Assembly (NCBI RefSeq): GCF_021513175.1
Contig: NZ_CP090953.1
Coordinates: 3,733,931-3,797,930 of the forward strand
Source: Sphingomonas sp. S2-65
Lineage (GTDB): Bacteria; Pseudomonadota; Alphaproteobacteria; Sphingomonadales; Sphingomonadaceae
DNA: 64,000 nt
Direction of reading: 5' to 3'
Position numbers and translations under genes: made by a program. Under the pieces are notes generated by a model. The model was not told where the DNA came from. It was given only the letters and a program-made list of their open reading frames with translations, and did not search any database. Numbering within the stretch: position 1 is the stretch's first letter; each line of letters starts with the position of its first letter. This document shows, in pieces, positions 27,123 through 36,556 of this stretch.

Positions 27123-27914
27123 TCAGGCGCCGTGATAGCGCGGCGCCGTCCTGTCTCGGGAGCAGTTCTTTGCCACCAGTGCCTCGGCGGCGGCGTAATT
27201 GTCCCAGTCGCGAATATCGGGCAGCGACGGGATGCACACCGGCTCTTCCATCTCCAGCGCGCGCAGCGAGGCGACCACCAGGTCATCGGCCCGCATCACC
27301 CGTTCGGGTGGGAAGTTCTCGATCGCGTTTCCGGCGACTTCGTGGAAATCGGTGGCGATCACGCCTGGCACCAGCAATTGCACACGCACGCCCGTGCCTT
27401 CCGCCTCGGCCTGCATGTGGCGCGTGAATGCCATCACGTAGTTCTTGGACGCGCCATATCCGGCATTGCCTGGAATCTGCATGAACACCGTGCCCGAAGA
27501 CACGTTGATGATCGTGCCGCGCCCAGCAGCGATCATCGACTTCATCGCGGCAGCGGAAAGCCGGCTGAGCGCAAGGACATTGACTCGCAGCATCGTCTCT
27601 AGCGCGTCAGGATCCAGCTCGGCGACACGCCCGCGTGAGGCATAGCCGGCGTTGTTCACCACCATGTCGACACCGCCCTGCTCAATCCGCGCGACGACCG
27701 CGGCCACGCCCGCATCGCTGCCCAGGTCGGCAGGCAGGATTTCCGCCTCTACCCCGGTAGCGTCCGCCAGCTCGCGGGCGAGATCCTCCAGCCTGTCGGC
27801 GCGCCGCGCGACCAGCACCAGATCGTGGCCGGTGCGTGCCAGATGCTCGGCATAGCTCTTGCCGATGCCGGCGGAAGCGCCGGTCACCAGCGCGCGGGGT
27901 CGTCCGTTGGTCAT
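27123..27914 (-). CDS. Short-chain dehydrogenase/reductase
   Basis: A 263-residue classical SDR. The cofactor loop TGASAGIG lies at 11-18, NNAG at 87-90, catalytic Ser at 139-140, and Tyr153 and Lys157 in YGASK. Arginines after the second strand (ARRADR) favour NADP(H). The substrate cannot be read from sequence. It overlaps the gph stop by 4 nt on the same strand. It converges with the HPr-rel-A cassette with a 9-bp gap. Confidence 0.88.
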   Translation of the reverse strand: MTNGRPRALVTGASAGIGKSYAEHLARTGHDLVLVARRADRLEDLARELADATGVEAEILPADLGSDAGVAAVVARIEQGGVDMVVNNAGYASRGRVAELDPDALETMLRVNVLALSRLSAAAMKSMIAAGRGTIINVSSGTVFMQIPGNAGYGASKNYVMAFTRHMQAEAEGTGVRVQLLVPGVIATDFHEVAGNAIENFPPERVMRADDLVVASLRALEMEEPVCIPSLPDIRDWDNYAAAEALVAKNCSRDRTAPRYHGA

Positions 27915-28606
27915 GCAATGCTCCTGTGGTTCGGCTCCCCCAAACGCACGAGCGTCGGCACAAGCTCAACGAAATGATCGATGACGGCGTTCGCGCCGAG
28001 CGCATGCACGCCATCGCCCAGGAAGCCGAAGCTTACCGCGATGCTCGGCACGCCGGCACTACGCGCAGCCTCTATATCAAAGCGTGAATCCCCGACGAAC
28101 GCCGCGCGCCCGCCGCCGCACCGCTTGATCATCTCGAACAGGGGAACAGGGGAGGGCTTGGCGGTGCCGGGCCCAAGACTGTCTCCGCCGATCACGGTCG
28201 CGAACGCATGCGCCACGCCCATCGCTTCCAACAGCTCGGTCGCGAGGCGCTCCGCCTTGTTGGTCACCACCGCCAGCGCCACGCCGGCGGACATCAGTGC
28301 CTCCAACGCCTCGGCAAGCCCGGGATAGGGCTCGGTCTGCATGGTCAGGTGCGCTTCGTAGAACCGCATCAGCGCGGGATAGGATCGATTCAGGAGATCA
28401 GGCGTGCAGCCGCCCGTCGCCTCCAGGCCCAGCGCCAGCATGTGGCGCGTACCCTGGCCGATCAGCGTCTTCACCTTGGGGAGCGGCAGATCCGGTCGCC
28501 CAAGCTGTTGAAGCGCGTGGTTCAACGCGCCGGCAAGGTCGGCACTGGTGTCGAACAACGTGCCGTCGAGATCGAACCCGACAATGTCGAAGGCGAAGCC
28601 GGTCAT
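27911..28606 (-). CDS. gph: Phosphoglycolate phosphatase (HAD family)
   Basis: A 231-residue HAD hydrolase. Motif I FDLDGTLFDT supplies Asp12 and Asp14. Motif II is AVVTNKAER, motif III includes KPSPVPLFEM, and motif IV is FVGDSRFD. It removes phosphate from 2-phosphoglycolate formed during DNA repair or oxygenase side reactions. HAD specificity is hard to read from sequence, so the assignment rests on overall likeness to Gph. It is divergent from glmU across 69 bp. Confidence 0.85.
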   Translation of the reverse strand: MTGFAFDIVGFDLDGTLFDTSADLAGALNHALQQLGRPDLPLPKVKTLIGQGTRHMLALGLEATGGCTPDLLNRSYPALMRFYEAHLTMQTEPYPGLAEALEALMSAGVALAVVTNKAERLATELLEAMGVAHAFATVIGGDSLGPGTAKPSPVPLFEMIKRCGGGRAAFVGDSRFDIEAARSAGVPSIAVSFGFLGDGVHALGANAVIDHFVELVPTLVRLGEPNHRSIA

Positions 28607-28675
28607 GGCGCGTGCCTGGCAGCAACCCTATGGAAATGGCAAGCTTCCCGTGGCAGGGCAGCGGGTGGAGGGGCC

Positions 28676-30028
28676 ATGACATCACCGATCGCCGCAATCA
28701 TCCTTGCCGCGGGCAAGGGTACGCGGATGAAGTCCGACACGCACAAGGTGCTGCACCCGATCGCGGGCAGGCCGATGTTGCTGCATCTGATCGACAGCGT
28801 CGCCTCGCTCGATCCCGCGCGAACGATCGTCGTGGTGGGCGCCGGGCGCGAGCAGGTCGAGGGAGCGGTGCGGCCACTCGGTGCCGAGATCGTGGAGCAG
28901 GTCGAGCAATTGGGCACGGGGCATGCGGTGCTTCAGGCACAGGCGGCGCTGTCGGATTTCACCGGCGACGTGCTGATCCTATATGGCGACGTGCCGCTGG
29001 TGTCTGCGGCCACGTTACGCCGGATGCTCGACCGGCTGCATGAACCCGACATGCCAGCGACCGTAGTGCTTGGTTTCCGTCCCGCCGATCCCGCCGCCTA
29101 CGGCCGGCTGATCGTCGACGCCGATGGCGGTTTTCGGCGGATCGTCGAGTTCAAGGACGCCTCGCCCGAAGAAGGGGCCGTGACCTTGTGCAACTCCGGG
29201 CTGATGGCGGTGCGCTCGACCGACCTGTTCGGCCTGCTTGCCCGCGTGACCAACGCCAACGCGGCAGGCGAATATTATTTGGTCGACCTCGTCATGCTGG
29301 CAGCACAGGATGGCCGCAGCTCGGCAGTGGTGGAGACCGACGCGGCGGAGGTCGCCGGCGTCAATAGCCGCGGCGAACTGGCGGCTGTGGAAGCTGAATG
29401 GCAGCACGCCAGGCGCGCGCGTGCGATGGCGGACGGCGCCAGTCTGACGGCGCCCGACACCGTGTGGTTCGCACATGATACGGTGCTTGGCCGTGACGTG
29501 ACGATCGAGCCCAATGTGGTGTTCGGGCCCAAGGTCGAGATCGGCGACGGCGTTACCATCCACGCCTTCAGCCATCTGGAAGGCGCGAAGGTCGCTGCCT
29601 GCGCGGACATCGGACCCTATGCGCGGCTGCGCCCAGGCACGGTTGTCGGCGAGGGTGCCCGAGTGGGCAATTTCGTCGAGACCAAGAATGCGGTGCTGGA
29701 GGCGGGTGCCAAGGCCAACCATCTGACCTATCTGGGCGATGCGCGGATCGGCGCGCGCGCGAACATCGGCGCGGGCACGATAACCTGCAACTATAACGGC
29801 TATCTGAAGCAGCGAACCGATATCGGCGAAGGTGCATTCATCGGTTCGAACAGCGCGCTGGTGGCGCCGGTGCGGATCGGCGACGGTGCGATCGTAGCGG
29901 CCGGCAGCGTGGTGACGCAGGATGTCGAAGCCGATGCGCTGAGCATGACGCGGGCGCCGCAAACGGCCAAGCCGGGCTGGGCCAGGAAATTCCGTGAAGT
30001 GATGCAAGCCAGGAAGGCAGCGAAGTAA
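28676..30028 (+). CDS. glmU: Bifunctional GlmU (GlcN-1-P acetyltransferase / GlcNAc-1-P uridylyltransferase)
   Basis: A 450-residue two-domain enzyme that makes UDP-GlcNAc. The N-terminal uridylyltransferase has AAGKGTRMKS at 11-20 and the UTP and sugar site ILYGDVPLV. The C-terminal left-handed beta-helix has hexapeptide repeats from DVTIEPNVVF to the acetyl-CoA site GAGTITCNYNG. The start at 28676 is set by the MTSPIAAIILAAG consensus. It is one base from glmS, so the hexosamine pathway is made as one unit. It feeds peptidoglycan, LPS and the WecB step at 47477. Confidence 0.97.
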   Translation: MTSPIAAIILAAGKGTRMKSDTHKVLHPIAGRPMLLHLIDSVASLDPARTIVVVGAGREQVEGAVRPLGAEIVEQVEQLGTGHAVLQAQAALSDFTGDVLILYGDVPLVSAATLRRMLDRLHEPDMPATVVLGFRPADPAAYGRLIVDADGGFRRIVEFKDASPEEGAVTLCNSGLMAVRSTDLFGLLARVTNANAAGEYYLVDLVMLAAQDGRSSAVVETDAAEVAGVNSRGELAAVEAEWQHARRARAMADGASLTAPDTVWFAHDTVLGRDVTIEPNVVFGPKVEIGDGVTIHAFSHLEGAKVAACADIGPYARLRPGTVVGEGARVGNFVETKNAVLEAGAKANHLTYLGDARIGARANIGAGTITCNYNGYLKQRTDIGEGAFIGSNSALVAPVRIGDGAIVAAGSVVTQDVEADALSMTRAPQTAKPGWARKFREVMQARKAAK

Positions 30029-30029
30029 C

Positions 30030-31853
30030 ATGTGTGGAATCGTCGGGATCCTGGGCAAGGAAGCCGTTGCGGATCGCCTGTTCGAAGGGCTGAAGCGGCT
30101 CGAATATCGCGGCTATGATTCGGCCGGCATCGCCACCCTTCATGACGGAGCGATCGATCGGCGCCGCGCCGAGGGCAAGCTGGTCAATCTGGGCAAGCGC
30201 TTGATCGAAGCACCGCTGCCCGGGACGACCGGCATCGCCCATACGCGCTGGGCGACGCACGGCGCGCCGACCGAGGACAATGCCCATCCGCACATCGTCG
30301 GCGACGTGTCGATCGTGCACAACGGCATCATCGAGAATTTCAAGCCGCTCCGCGACGCGTTGATCGCCGAGGGGCGCACGTTCCTGAGCCAGACCGACAC
30401 CGAAGTGGTGGCGCATCTCGTCAGCCGCGAGCTGGAAGGCGGCAAGAGCCCGCGCGACGCAGTGGCGGCGGTGTTGCCGCAGCTGCACGGCGCGTTCGCC
30501 GTCGCGTTCCTGTTCAAGAACGAACCCGACCTGCTGATCTGCGCGCGGCTGGGTGCACCGCTGACCGTCGGGTATGGCGAGGGTGAGAATTACCTTGGGT
30601 CGGACGCGCATGCGCTGGCATCGCTGACCCAGCGCATCGTCTATCTGGAAGAGGGCGACTGGGCGGTCCTGACGCGCGACGCGATCGAGATATTCGACCA
30701 GTCGAATGCGGCGGTGGAGCGCCCGATCGTCCAGTCGGGCGCCTCCGCTGCGCTGATCGACAAGGGCAACCACCGCCACTTCATGCAGAAGGAGATCTAC
30801 GAACAGCCGGTCGTGGTCGCCCAGACGCTGCAATCCTATATTCGCCCGCTCGAGCAGATGGTGGCTATGCCGGACATGAGCTTCGACCTGTCCACGGTCG
30901 AGCGCGTGGTGATCGTCGCCTGCGGCACTGCCAGCTATGTCGGGATGATCGGCAAATACTGGATCGAGCGCTTTGCCCGGCTGCCGGTGGAAGTCGATGT
31001 CGCCTCCGAATTCCGCTATCGCGATCCGGTGCTGCTGCCGAACACGCTTGGCGTGGTGGTCAGCCAGTCGGGGGAAACCGCCGACACGCTGGCGGCGCTC
31101 CGTCACATGAAGGCGAACGGCGTCACCACCGCCGGGATCATCAACGTGCCGACCAGCTCGATGGCACGCGAAGTCGACCTGTTGCTCTCGACTCATGCTG
31201 GCCCGGAGATCGGCGTCGCCTCGACCAAGGCGTTCACCTGCCAGCTTGCGGTCATGGCTGCGCTGTCGGTCAATCTGGCGCGTGCCAAGGGCAAGCTGTC
31301 GGGCGAGGAAGAGCGCGAGATCGTCGGTCACCTGATCGAGGCGCCGGCCGCCATCAACGCCGCGCTCGCGCACGATGCCGACATCGAGGCGATGGCGCAC
31401 ACTATCGCCTCGGCGCGCGACGTGCTCTATCTCGGCCGCGGTCCCGATTACCCGCTGGCGCTGGAGGGCGCGCTGAAGCTCAAGGAGATCAGCTACATCC
31501 ATGCCGAGGGATATGCCTCGGGCGAGATGAAGCACGGGCCGATCGCGCTTATCGACGATTCGGTGCCGTTGATCGTGCTGGCACCCTCGGGTCCGCTGTT
31601 CGAGAAGACGGTGTCGAACATGCAGGAAGCCAAGGCCCGCGGCGCCCGCGTCGTGCTCATCTCGGATGCCGAAGGGCTGGCGCAGGCAGGCGAAGACGCG
31701 GTCGCGACGATCGAGATGCCGCAGGTTCATCCGCTGATCGCGCCGCTTGTGTATGCGATCCCGGTCCAGCTGCTTGCCTACCACGTCGCCGTGGCGAAGG
31801 GCACGGACGTCGACCAGCCGCGCAACCTCGCAAAGTCGGTCACCGTCGAATAA
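30030..31853 (+). CDS. glmS: Glutamine-fructose-6-phosphate aminotransferase
   Basis: A 607-residue enzyme that makes glucosamine-6-phosphate. The N-terminal glutaminase domain begins MCGIVGILG, with Cys2 as nucleophile once Met is removed. Two SIS sugar isomerase domains follow (CGTASYVGMIGKYWIE, SQSGETADTL, then LGRGPDYPLALEGALKLKE). The C-terminus ends AKSVTVE, the conserved tail that shapes the active site. I see no glmS riboswitch: the gap to glmU is one base. Confidence 0.98.
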   Translation: MCGIVGILGKEAVADRLFEGLKRLEYRGYDSAGIATLHDGAIDRRRAEGKLVNLGKRLIEAPLPGTTGIAHTRWATHGAPTEDNAHPHIVGDVSIVHNGIIENFKPLRDALIAEGRTFLSQTDTEVVAHLVSRELEGGKSPRDAVAAVLPQLHGAFAVAFLFKNEPDLLICARLGAPLTVGYGEGENYLGSDAHALASLTQRIVYLEEGDWAVLTRDAIEIFDQSNAAVERPIVQSGASAALIDKGNHRHFMQKEIYEQPVVVAQTLQSYIRPLEQMVAMPDMSFDLSTVERVVIVACGTASYVGMIGKYWIERFARLPVEVDVASEFRYRDPVLLPNTLGVVVSQSGETADTLAALRHMKANGVTTAGIINVPTSSMAREVDLLLSTHAGPEIGVASTKAFTCQLAVMAALSVNLARAKGKLSGEEEREIVGHLIEAPAAINAALAHDADIEAMAHTIASARDVLYLGRGPDYPLALEGALKLKEISYIHAEGYASGEMKHGPIALIDDSVPLIVLAPSGPLFEKTVSNMQEAKARGARVVLISDAEGLAQAGEDAVATIEMPQVHPLIAPLVYAIPVQLLAYHVAVAKGTDVDQPRNLAKSVTVE

Positions 31854-31859
31854 GGATCC

Positions 31860-31892
31860 GGGCGCGCTGCCATTTGGCTGGTGCGCGCGCCC
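31860..31892. terminator. Convergent hairpin after glmS
   Basis: A perfect 8-bp stem GGGCGCGC / GCGCGCCC encloses a 17-base loop in the 43 bp between glmS and the convergent lyase gene. There is no T run, so termination is only likely. Confidence 0.45.
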
Positions 31893-31896
31893 TTGG

Positions 31897-32769
31897 TCAC
31901 CGCTCCCGCAAGGCGAGTGTGGCCTGCGCGCGCTTCAGATGCGGCATGTCGAGCATGGCGCCGTCGAGCCCAACCGTTCCAGCGCCCGGGTTGGCGGCAA
32001 AGGCGGCCAGGACCCGCTCGGCCTGCGCGATCTCTTCTGGCGAGGGTGAAAAGGCGCGGTTGATCACCGGCACCTGGTCCGGGTGGATCGCCATCATGCC
32101 GCGAAAGCCGGCGCGCCGCGCCCTGACGGCGACCTTTTCGATCCCGGCAAGGTCGCGGAAGTCGCCGTGGATGGTCTCAATCGCCGTCACCTTGGCGGCC
32201 GCTGCCCCGGCCAGGCAGAGTGCGCGGAACAGCTGGTAGGGGAATGCATACTCCCCGTCCTCTTCGCGGTTGTCGCTTGCGCCCAGTGCTGCGGCGCTGT
32301 CCTCGGCGCCCCAGGTGAGCGCCGCGAGCCGCGGACAGCCCGCATAGTCGCCGAGCCCGAACAAGGCTGGGGCGGTTTCGGTCGCCACGACCATCGTCGG
32401 GATGCCGCCGCGGGGCAGACCCGCGGCGACTTCCAGCGCGGTGAGATAATGGTGCAGCCGGTCCGCCTCGGCACGGGTGGCCTTTGGAAGCATGATGCCG
32501 TCGGGCCTGCTCGGCACCACCGCGGCGAGATCGGCCAGGCCATGTTCGCTGTCGAGCGGGTTGATCCGCACCCAATAAGGTTGCGCGCGCTCCGCACTTG
32601 CCAGCCGCTCGGCCACGAGTGCACGGGCTTCGGCCTTCTTCTCCCAGGCCACCGCGTCCTCGAGGTCCAGCAGCAGAAGGTCCGCCGCGCTGGAGGCGGC
32701 TCGAACGAGCTTGCGCTCGGAATCGCCCGGGACGAACAGCAGCGAACGCGCAGACAAGGCATGGGTCAT
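31897..32769 (-). CDS. CitE-like CoA ester lyase (HpcH/HpaI aldolase family)
   Basis: A 290-residue TIM-barrel lyase. It shows RSLLFVPGDSERK, the metal-site acids in LLLDLEDAVAWEKK, RINPLDSEHG, and the second metal acid in ATETAPALFGLGD, followed by AIHPDQVPVINRAF. Relatives cleave citramalyl-CoA, malyl-CoA or beta-methylmalyl-CoA. The exact substrate is open, and no pathway partner lies near. ATG 32769 was chosen over upstream GTG and TTG codons. Confidence 0.85.
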   Translation of the reverse strand: MTHALSARSLLFVPGDSERKLVRAASSAADLLLLDLEDAVAWEKKAEARALVAERLASAERAQPYWVRINPLDSEHGLADLAAVVPSRPDGIMLPKATRAEADRLHHYLTALEVAAGLPRGGIPTMVVATETAPALFGLGDYAGCPRLAALTWGAEDSAAALGASDNREEDGEYAFPYQLFRALCLAGAAAAKVTAIETIHGDFRDLAGIEKVAVRARRAGFRGMMAIHPDQVPVINRAFSPSPEEIAQAERVLAAFAANPGAGTVGLDGAMLDMPHLKRAQATLALRER

Positions 32770-32812
32770 CACCAAGACCTAGAACCGCAGCGGGCAGAGG
32801 TAAACCGCGCCG

Positions 32813-33550
32813 TCACCGCTGCGGTATCGGATCGCCTCCGCACGCGGCCACTGCGTCGAGCACGGACTGCGCCAGATCCTTTCGGCAGATCAGCAGATCC
32901 GGGATGCTGGTGTCGGCGCGGTTGTAGACGAGCGGCGACCCGTCGATGCGCGACGCGTGCAACCCTGCCGCCAGCGCCACCGCGACCGGCGCGCAATTGT
33001 CCCATTGGTGCTGCCCTCCGGAGTGTAGATAGATCTCGGCTTCGCCGCGCACCACGGCCATCGCCTTGGCACCTGCCGACCCCATCGGCACCGGCTGCGC
33101 GCCGAGCGTGTGGCCGACGTCCACGCACAGCCTGCTTGCCCGCGACCGGCTCACCAGCATGCGGGGAGGATGGTGCGGGGGCGGAAGATCGGGCGGGCAT
33201 TCGCTCGACAGCGTCACCCCCAGCCGGGGCAGCGCCACGGCGCCGATCTCGGCACGTCCGTCGATGGCGAGCGCGACATGCACGGCCCAGTCGCCGCGCC
33301 GCTCGGCGAACTCGCGAGTGCCATCCAGCGGGTCGACGATCCATACGCGCTTGTGATCGAGACGCGACAGGTCGTCGGCGGATTCCTCCGACAGGATCGC
33401 ATCGTCGGGCCTCGCCTCGCGAAGCCGGTCGAGGATCAGCGTGTTGGCTTCGCGGTCGCCGCGATGGCCCTGGGCGCAGTCGTTCTGGATGGCCAGCAAC
33501 AGCGTGCCAGTCTCGGTGGCGATCCTCCGGGCCAGTTCGGCGTCGCTCAT
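32813..33550 (-). CDS. cysQ: 3'(2'),5'-bisphosphate nucleotidase CysQ
   Basis: A 245-residue inositol-monophosphatase-fold enzyme that hydrolyses PAP to AMP and recycles PAPS. The metal site includes Glu55-Glu56 (LSEES), the signature DPLDGT at 73-78 and the C-terminal WDNCAPVAVA. It removes the PAP left after PAPS reduction. It lies just after cysNC on the same strand, so the sulfate activation genes and PAP clean-up are together. Confidence 0.92.
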   Translation of the reverse strand: MSDAELARRIATETGTLLLAIQNDCAQGHRGDREANTLILDRLREARPDDAILSEESADDLSRLDHKRVWIVDPLDGTREFAERRGDWAVHVALAIDGRAEIGAVALPRLGVTLSSECPPDLPPPHHPPRMLVSRSRASRLCVDVGHTLGAQPVPMGSAGAKAMAVVRGEAEIYLHSGGQHQWDNCAPVAVALAAGLHASRIDGSPLVYNRADTSIPDLLICRKDLAQSVLDAVAACGGDPIPQR

Positions 33551-33566
33551 GCCGCTCGCTTCCCCA

Positions 33567-35480
33567 TCACAGCACCGGGGACCAGATGCCCATAATCTCC
33601 TCCACGATCCGTTCGGCCGCATCCTCGGGCGTGCAGCGCGTCGTGTCTATACGGATTTCTGGGTTCACGGGCGCCTCGTACGGGCTGGAAATACCCGTGA
33701 AGTTGGCGATCTCCCCGGCGCGGGCTTTCTTGTACAGGCCCTTCACGTCGCGTGCTTCGGCGACCTCCAGCGGCGTGTCGATGAAAATCTCGAAGAATTC
33801 GCCCTCGGGAACCATCGAGCGCACCATCTCCCGATCGGCGCGGAAAGGCGAGATGAACGCCGTCAGCACGATCAGCCCGGCATCGGTCATCAGCTTGGCG
33901 ACCTCGCCCAGGCGGCGGATATTCTCGACCCGGTCCGCGTCGCTGAACCCAAGGTCGCGGTTCAACCCGTGCCGGACATTGTCGCCGTCCAGCAGGAAGC
34001 TGTGCCTGCCCAGCGCGTGCAGCTTCTTTTCGACCAGATTGGCGATCGTCGACTTGCCCGATCCGGACAGTCCCGTGAACCACAGCAGTCGCGCTTGCTG
34101 CCCCTTTTGCGCGGCGTGCGCCTCCCGCGTGATCTCAACCGCCTGCCAATGGACGTTCTGCGCGTGCCGCAGCGCGTGGCGCAGCATGCCGGCCGCTACC
34201 GTCGCGTTGCTGACCTTGTCGATCAGGATGAAGCCGCCCAGATCGTGACTGTCGGCATAGGGCTCGAACACCAGCGGGCGGTCGACCGCGATCTCGGCGA
34301 CGCCGATGTCGTTCAACCCTAGCGTCTTCGCCGAAGTCTTGGCGAGGGTGTTCACGTCCACGACGTGCTCGGGCGCGCGCACGACCGCACTGACGGTCTG
34401 TGTCCCGAGCTTCAGCCAATAAGCGCGCCCGGGTAGCAGTGCTTCCTGGTCCATCCACACGATCGTGGCCTTGAACTGGTCGGCGGCTTGCGGTGCGTCG
34501 TCCGCGGCGGCAATCACGTCACCGCGCGAGCAGTCGACCTCGTCCGTCAGCGTCACGGTGACCGACTCGCCGGCGGCGGCATGGTCGCGGTCCCCCCCCA
34601 ATGCGACGATACGGCCGATCCGAGTCGTTCGGCCCGAGGGTAGGATCCGAACCGCGTCGCCTGGACGCACCGTGCCGCTGGCGATCAGGCCGGCGAAACC
34701 ACGAAAGTCGAGGTTCGGGCGGTTGACCCATTGCACGGGCATGCGGAACGGCCGAGCGCGGTCCGCTTCGACATCCACCGCCACCGCCTCGAGATGGCCG
34801 AGCAGCGTGGGGCCGCCGAACCACGGCATGTTCGCCGACGGTGCCGCGATGTTGTCGCCCTTGAACCCGGAAATCGGAATGGCCGTGAAGTCCCGGATCC
34901 CGATCGACTTCGCGAAACCGGCATAGTCGCGGACGATCGCGTCATAGGCCTGCTGGTCATAGCCGACCAGGTCCATCTTGTTCACCGCCAGCACGATCTG
35001 GCGGATGCCCAGCAGATGGCACAGATAGCTGTGCCGCCGCGTCTGGGTGAGCACGCCCTTGCGCGCGTCGACCAGGATCACCGCCAGATCCGCGCTCGAC
35101 GCACCCGTCACCATGTTGCGGGTATATTGTTCATGGCCCGGCGTATCGGCGACGATGAACTTGCGCTTCTCGGTCGCGAAGAAGCGGTACGCCACGTCGA
35201 TCGTGATGCCTTGTTCGCGCTCGGCGGCGAGACCATCGACCAGCAGCGCGAAGTCGATCTCCTGACCCTGGGTGCCCAGGCGCTTGCTGTCCGCCTCCAG
35301 GCTGGCCAGCTGATCCTCGAAGATCATCTTGGAATCGTACAACAACCGGCCGATCAGCGTCGACTTGCCGTCATCGACCGATCCGCAGGTGATGAAGCGC
35401 AGCAGCGACTTGTTCTGGTGCTGGTGCAGGTAGGCGGCGATGTCGGACGCGATCAGCGCGTCGGGGCGATAGGAGGTCAT
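33567..35480 (-). CDS. cysNC: Bifunctional sulfate adenylyltransferase subunit 1 / APS kinase (CysN-CysC fusion)
   Basis: A 637-residue fusion. Residues 1 to about 440 are the CysN GTPase: G1 GSVDDGKST at 33-41, G3 [12 protein letters not shown]4 NKMDLV, then beta-barrel domains. From about 455 the CysC APS kinase follows, with P-loop GLSGSGKS at 470-477, [16 protein letters not shown] and the [20 protein letters not shown] segment. It makes APS with CysD, then PAPS. The start at 35480 overlaps the cysD stop (TGATG-type coupling). Confidence 0.96.
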   Translation of the reverse strand: MTSYRPDALIASDIAAYLHQHQNKSLLRFITCGSVDDGKSTLIGRLLYDSKMIFEDQLASLEADSKRLGTQGQEIDFALLVDGLAAEREQGITIDVAYRFFATEKRKFIVADTPGHEQYTRNMVTGASSADLAVILVDARKGVLTQTRRHSYLCHLLGIRQIVLAVNKMDLVGYDQQAYDAIVRDYAGFAKSIGIRDFTAIPISGFKGDNIAAPSANMPWFGGPTLLGHLEAVAVDVEADRARPFRMPVQWVNRPNLDFRGFAGLIASGTVRPGDAVRILPSGRTTRIGRIVALGGDRDHAAAGESVTVTLTDEVDCSRGDVIAAADDAPQAADQFKATIVWMDQEALLPGRAYWLKLGTQTVSAVVRAPEHVVDVNTLAKTSAKTLGLNDIGVAEIAVDRPLVFEPYADSHDLGGFILIDKVSNATVAAGMLRHALRHAQNVHWQAVEITREAHAAQKGQQARLLWFTGLSGSGKSTIANLVEKKLHALGRHSFLLDGDNVRHGLNRDLGFSDADRVENIRRLGEVAKLMTDAGLIVLTAFISPFRADREMVRSMVPEGEFFEIFIDTPLEVAEARDVKGLYKKARAGEIANFTGISSPYEAPVNPEIRIDTTRCTPEDAAERIVEEIMGIWSPVL

Positions 35481-36433
35481 CAGAAATACCCCTCCTGCTT
35501 CTTTTTCTCCATGCTCGCGCTCTGGTCGTGATCGATGGCGCGCCCCTGCCTTTCGGAGGTGGTGGTAAGCAGCATCTCCTGGATGACCTGCTCCAGCGTC
35601 GCGGCCTCGCTTTCCACTGCTCCGGTCAGCGGATAGCAGCCCAACGTCCGGAACCGCACCGAACGCTCGACCGGTACTTCGCCAGGCTCCAGCCGGAAGC
35701 GCGCATCGTCCACCATCAGCAGCAGCCCGTCGCGCTCCACCGTCGGCCGCCTGGCGGCGAAGTATAGCGGCACGATCTCGATGTTCTCCGCCAAGATATA
35801 TTGCCAGATGTCGAGCTCGGTCCAATTCGACAGCGGGAATGCACGGATGCTCTCGCCCTTGTTCTTCCGGGCATTGTACAGGCGCCACAATTCGGGACGC
35901 TGATTCTTCGGGTCCCAGCGGTGCGTGGCGGTTCGGAACGAGAAGATGCGCTCCTTCGCGCGGCTCTTTTCTTCGTCCCGCCGCGCGCCGCCGAACGCCG
36001 CATCGAAGCCATATTGGTCCAATGCCTGCTTAAGGCCCTCGGTCTTCCACAGATCGGTGTGAAGGCTGCCATGATCGAAGGGGTTGATGTCCTTCGCCAG
36101 CGCCTCCGGATTCTGGTGGACGATCAGGTCCATGCCGGCCGCCGCCGCAGCGCGGTCGCGCAGCGCGTACATCGCCTTGAACTTCCAGGTGGTGTCGACA
36201 TGGAGGAGCGGGAAGGGCGGGGGAGCCGGGTAGAACGCCTTGCGCGCCAGGTGCAGCATCACGGCGCTGTCCTTGCCGACCGAATACAGCATCACCGGCC
36301 GCTCAGCCTCCGCGACTACTTCGCGCAGGATGTGGATGCTCTCCGCCTCGAGCCGCTGAAGATGAGTCAGAGGTGGCGTCGCCGGGGATTGCCCGACGGG
36401 GGAAGTTGGCGCTTGGACCACGGAAGATAGCAT
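35480..36433 (-). CDS. cysD: Sulfate adenylyltransferase subunit 2
   Basis: A 317-residue PP-loop ATP pyrophosphatase. SVGKDS at 51-56 binds [23 protein letters not shown] and [10 protein letters not shown] are family signatures. With CysN it couples GTP hydrolysis to formation of APS from sulfate and ATP. It is first of cysD-cysNC-cysQ. No leader or regulator site is clear in the 123 bp upstream. Confidence 0.96.
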   Translation of the reverse strand: MLSSVVQAPTSPVGQSPATPPLTHLQRLEAESIHILREVVAEAERPVMLYSVGKDSAVMLHLARKAFYPAPPPFPLLHVDTTWKFKAMYALRDRAAAAAGMDLIVHQNPEALAKDINPFDHGSLHTDLWKTEGLKQALDQYGFDAAFGGARRDEEKSRAKERIFSFRTATHRWDPKNQRPELWRLYNARKNKGESIRAFPLSNWTELDIWQYILAENIEIVPLYFAARRPTVERDGLLLMVDDARFRLEPGEVPVERSVRFRTLGCYPLTGAVESEAATLEQVIQEMLLTTTSERQGRAIDHDQSASMEKKKQEGYF

Positions 36434-36556
36434 CGCGCGGATTTAGGAAGTGCCTCCCCGCCGCGCGATCTAGTTTATGTTTAGCCTGCCATACCGGGTT
36501 CCGGTGGGACGTCTTCGGCTGGCGCGCGCCGCCTCTTGAGCAGCGCGCGTACCGGC

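Noticed and set aside
28676..30030. A glmS riboswitch/ribozyme
   Set aside because: glmU and glmS are one base apart, leaving no leader, and this ribozyme is a Gram-positive feature.
29838..31784. A 648-residue minus-strand open frame
   Set aside because: Antisense to glmS, with no motif and no ribosome site.
32083..34248. A 721-residue plus-strand open frame
   Set aside because: Antisense to the CitE-like lyase, cysQ and cysNC; Arg/Ala/Gly shadow composition.
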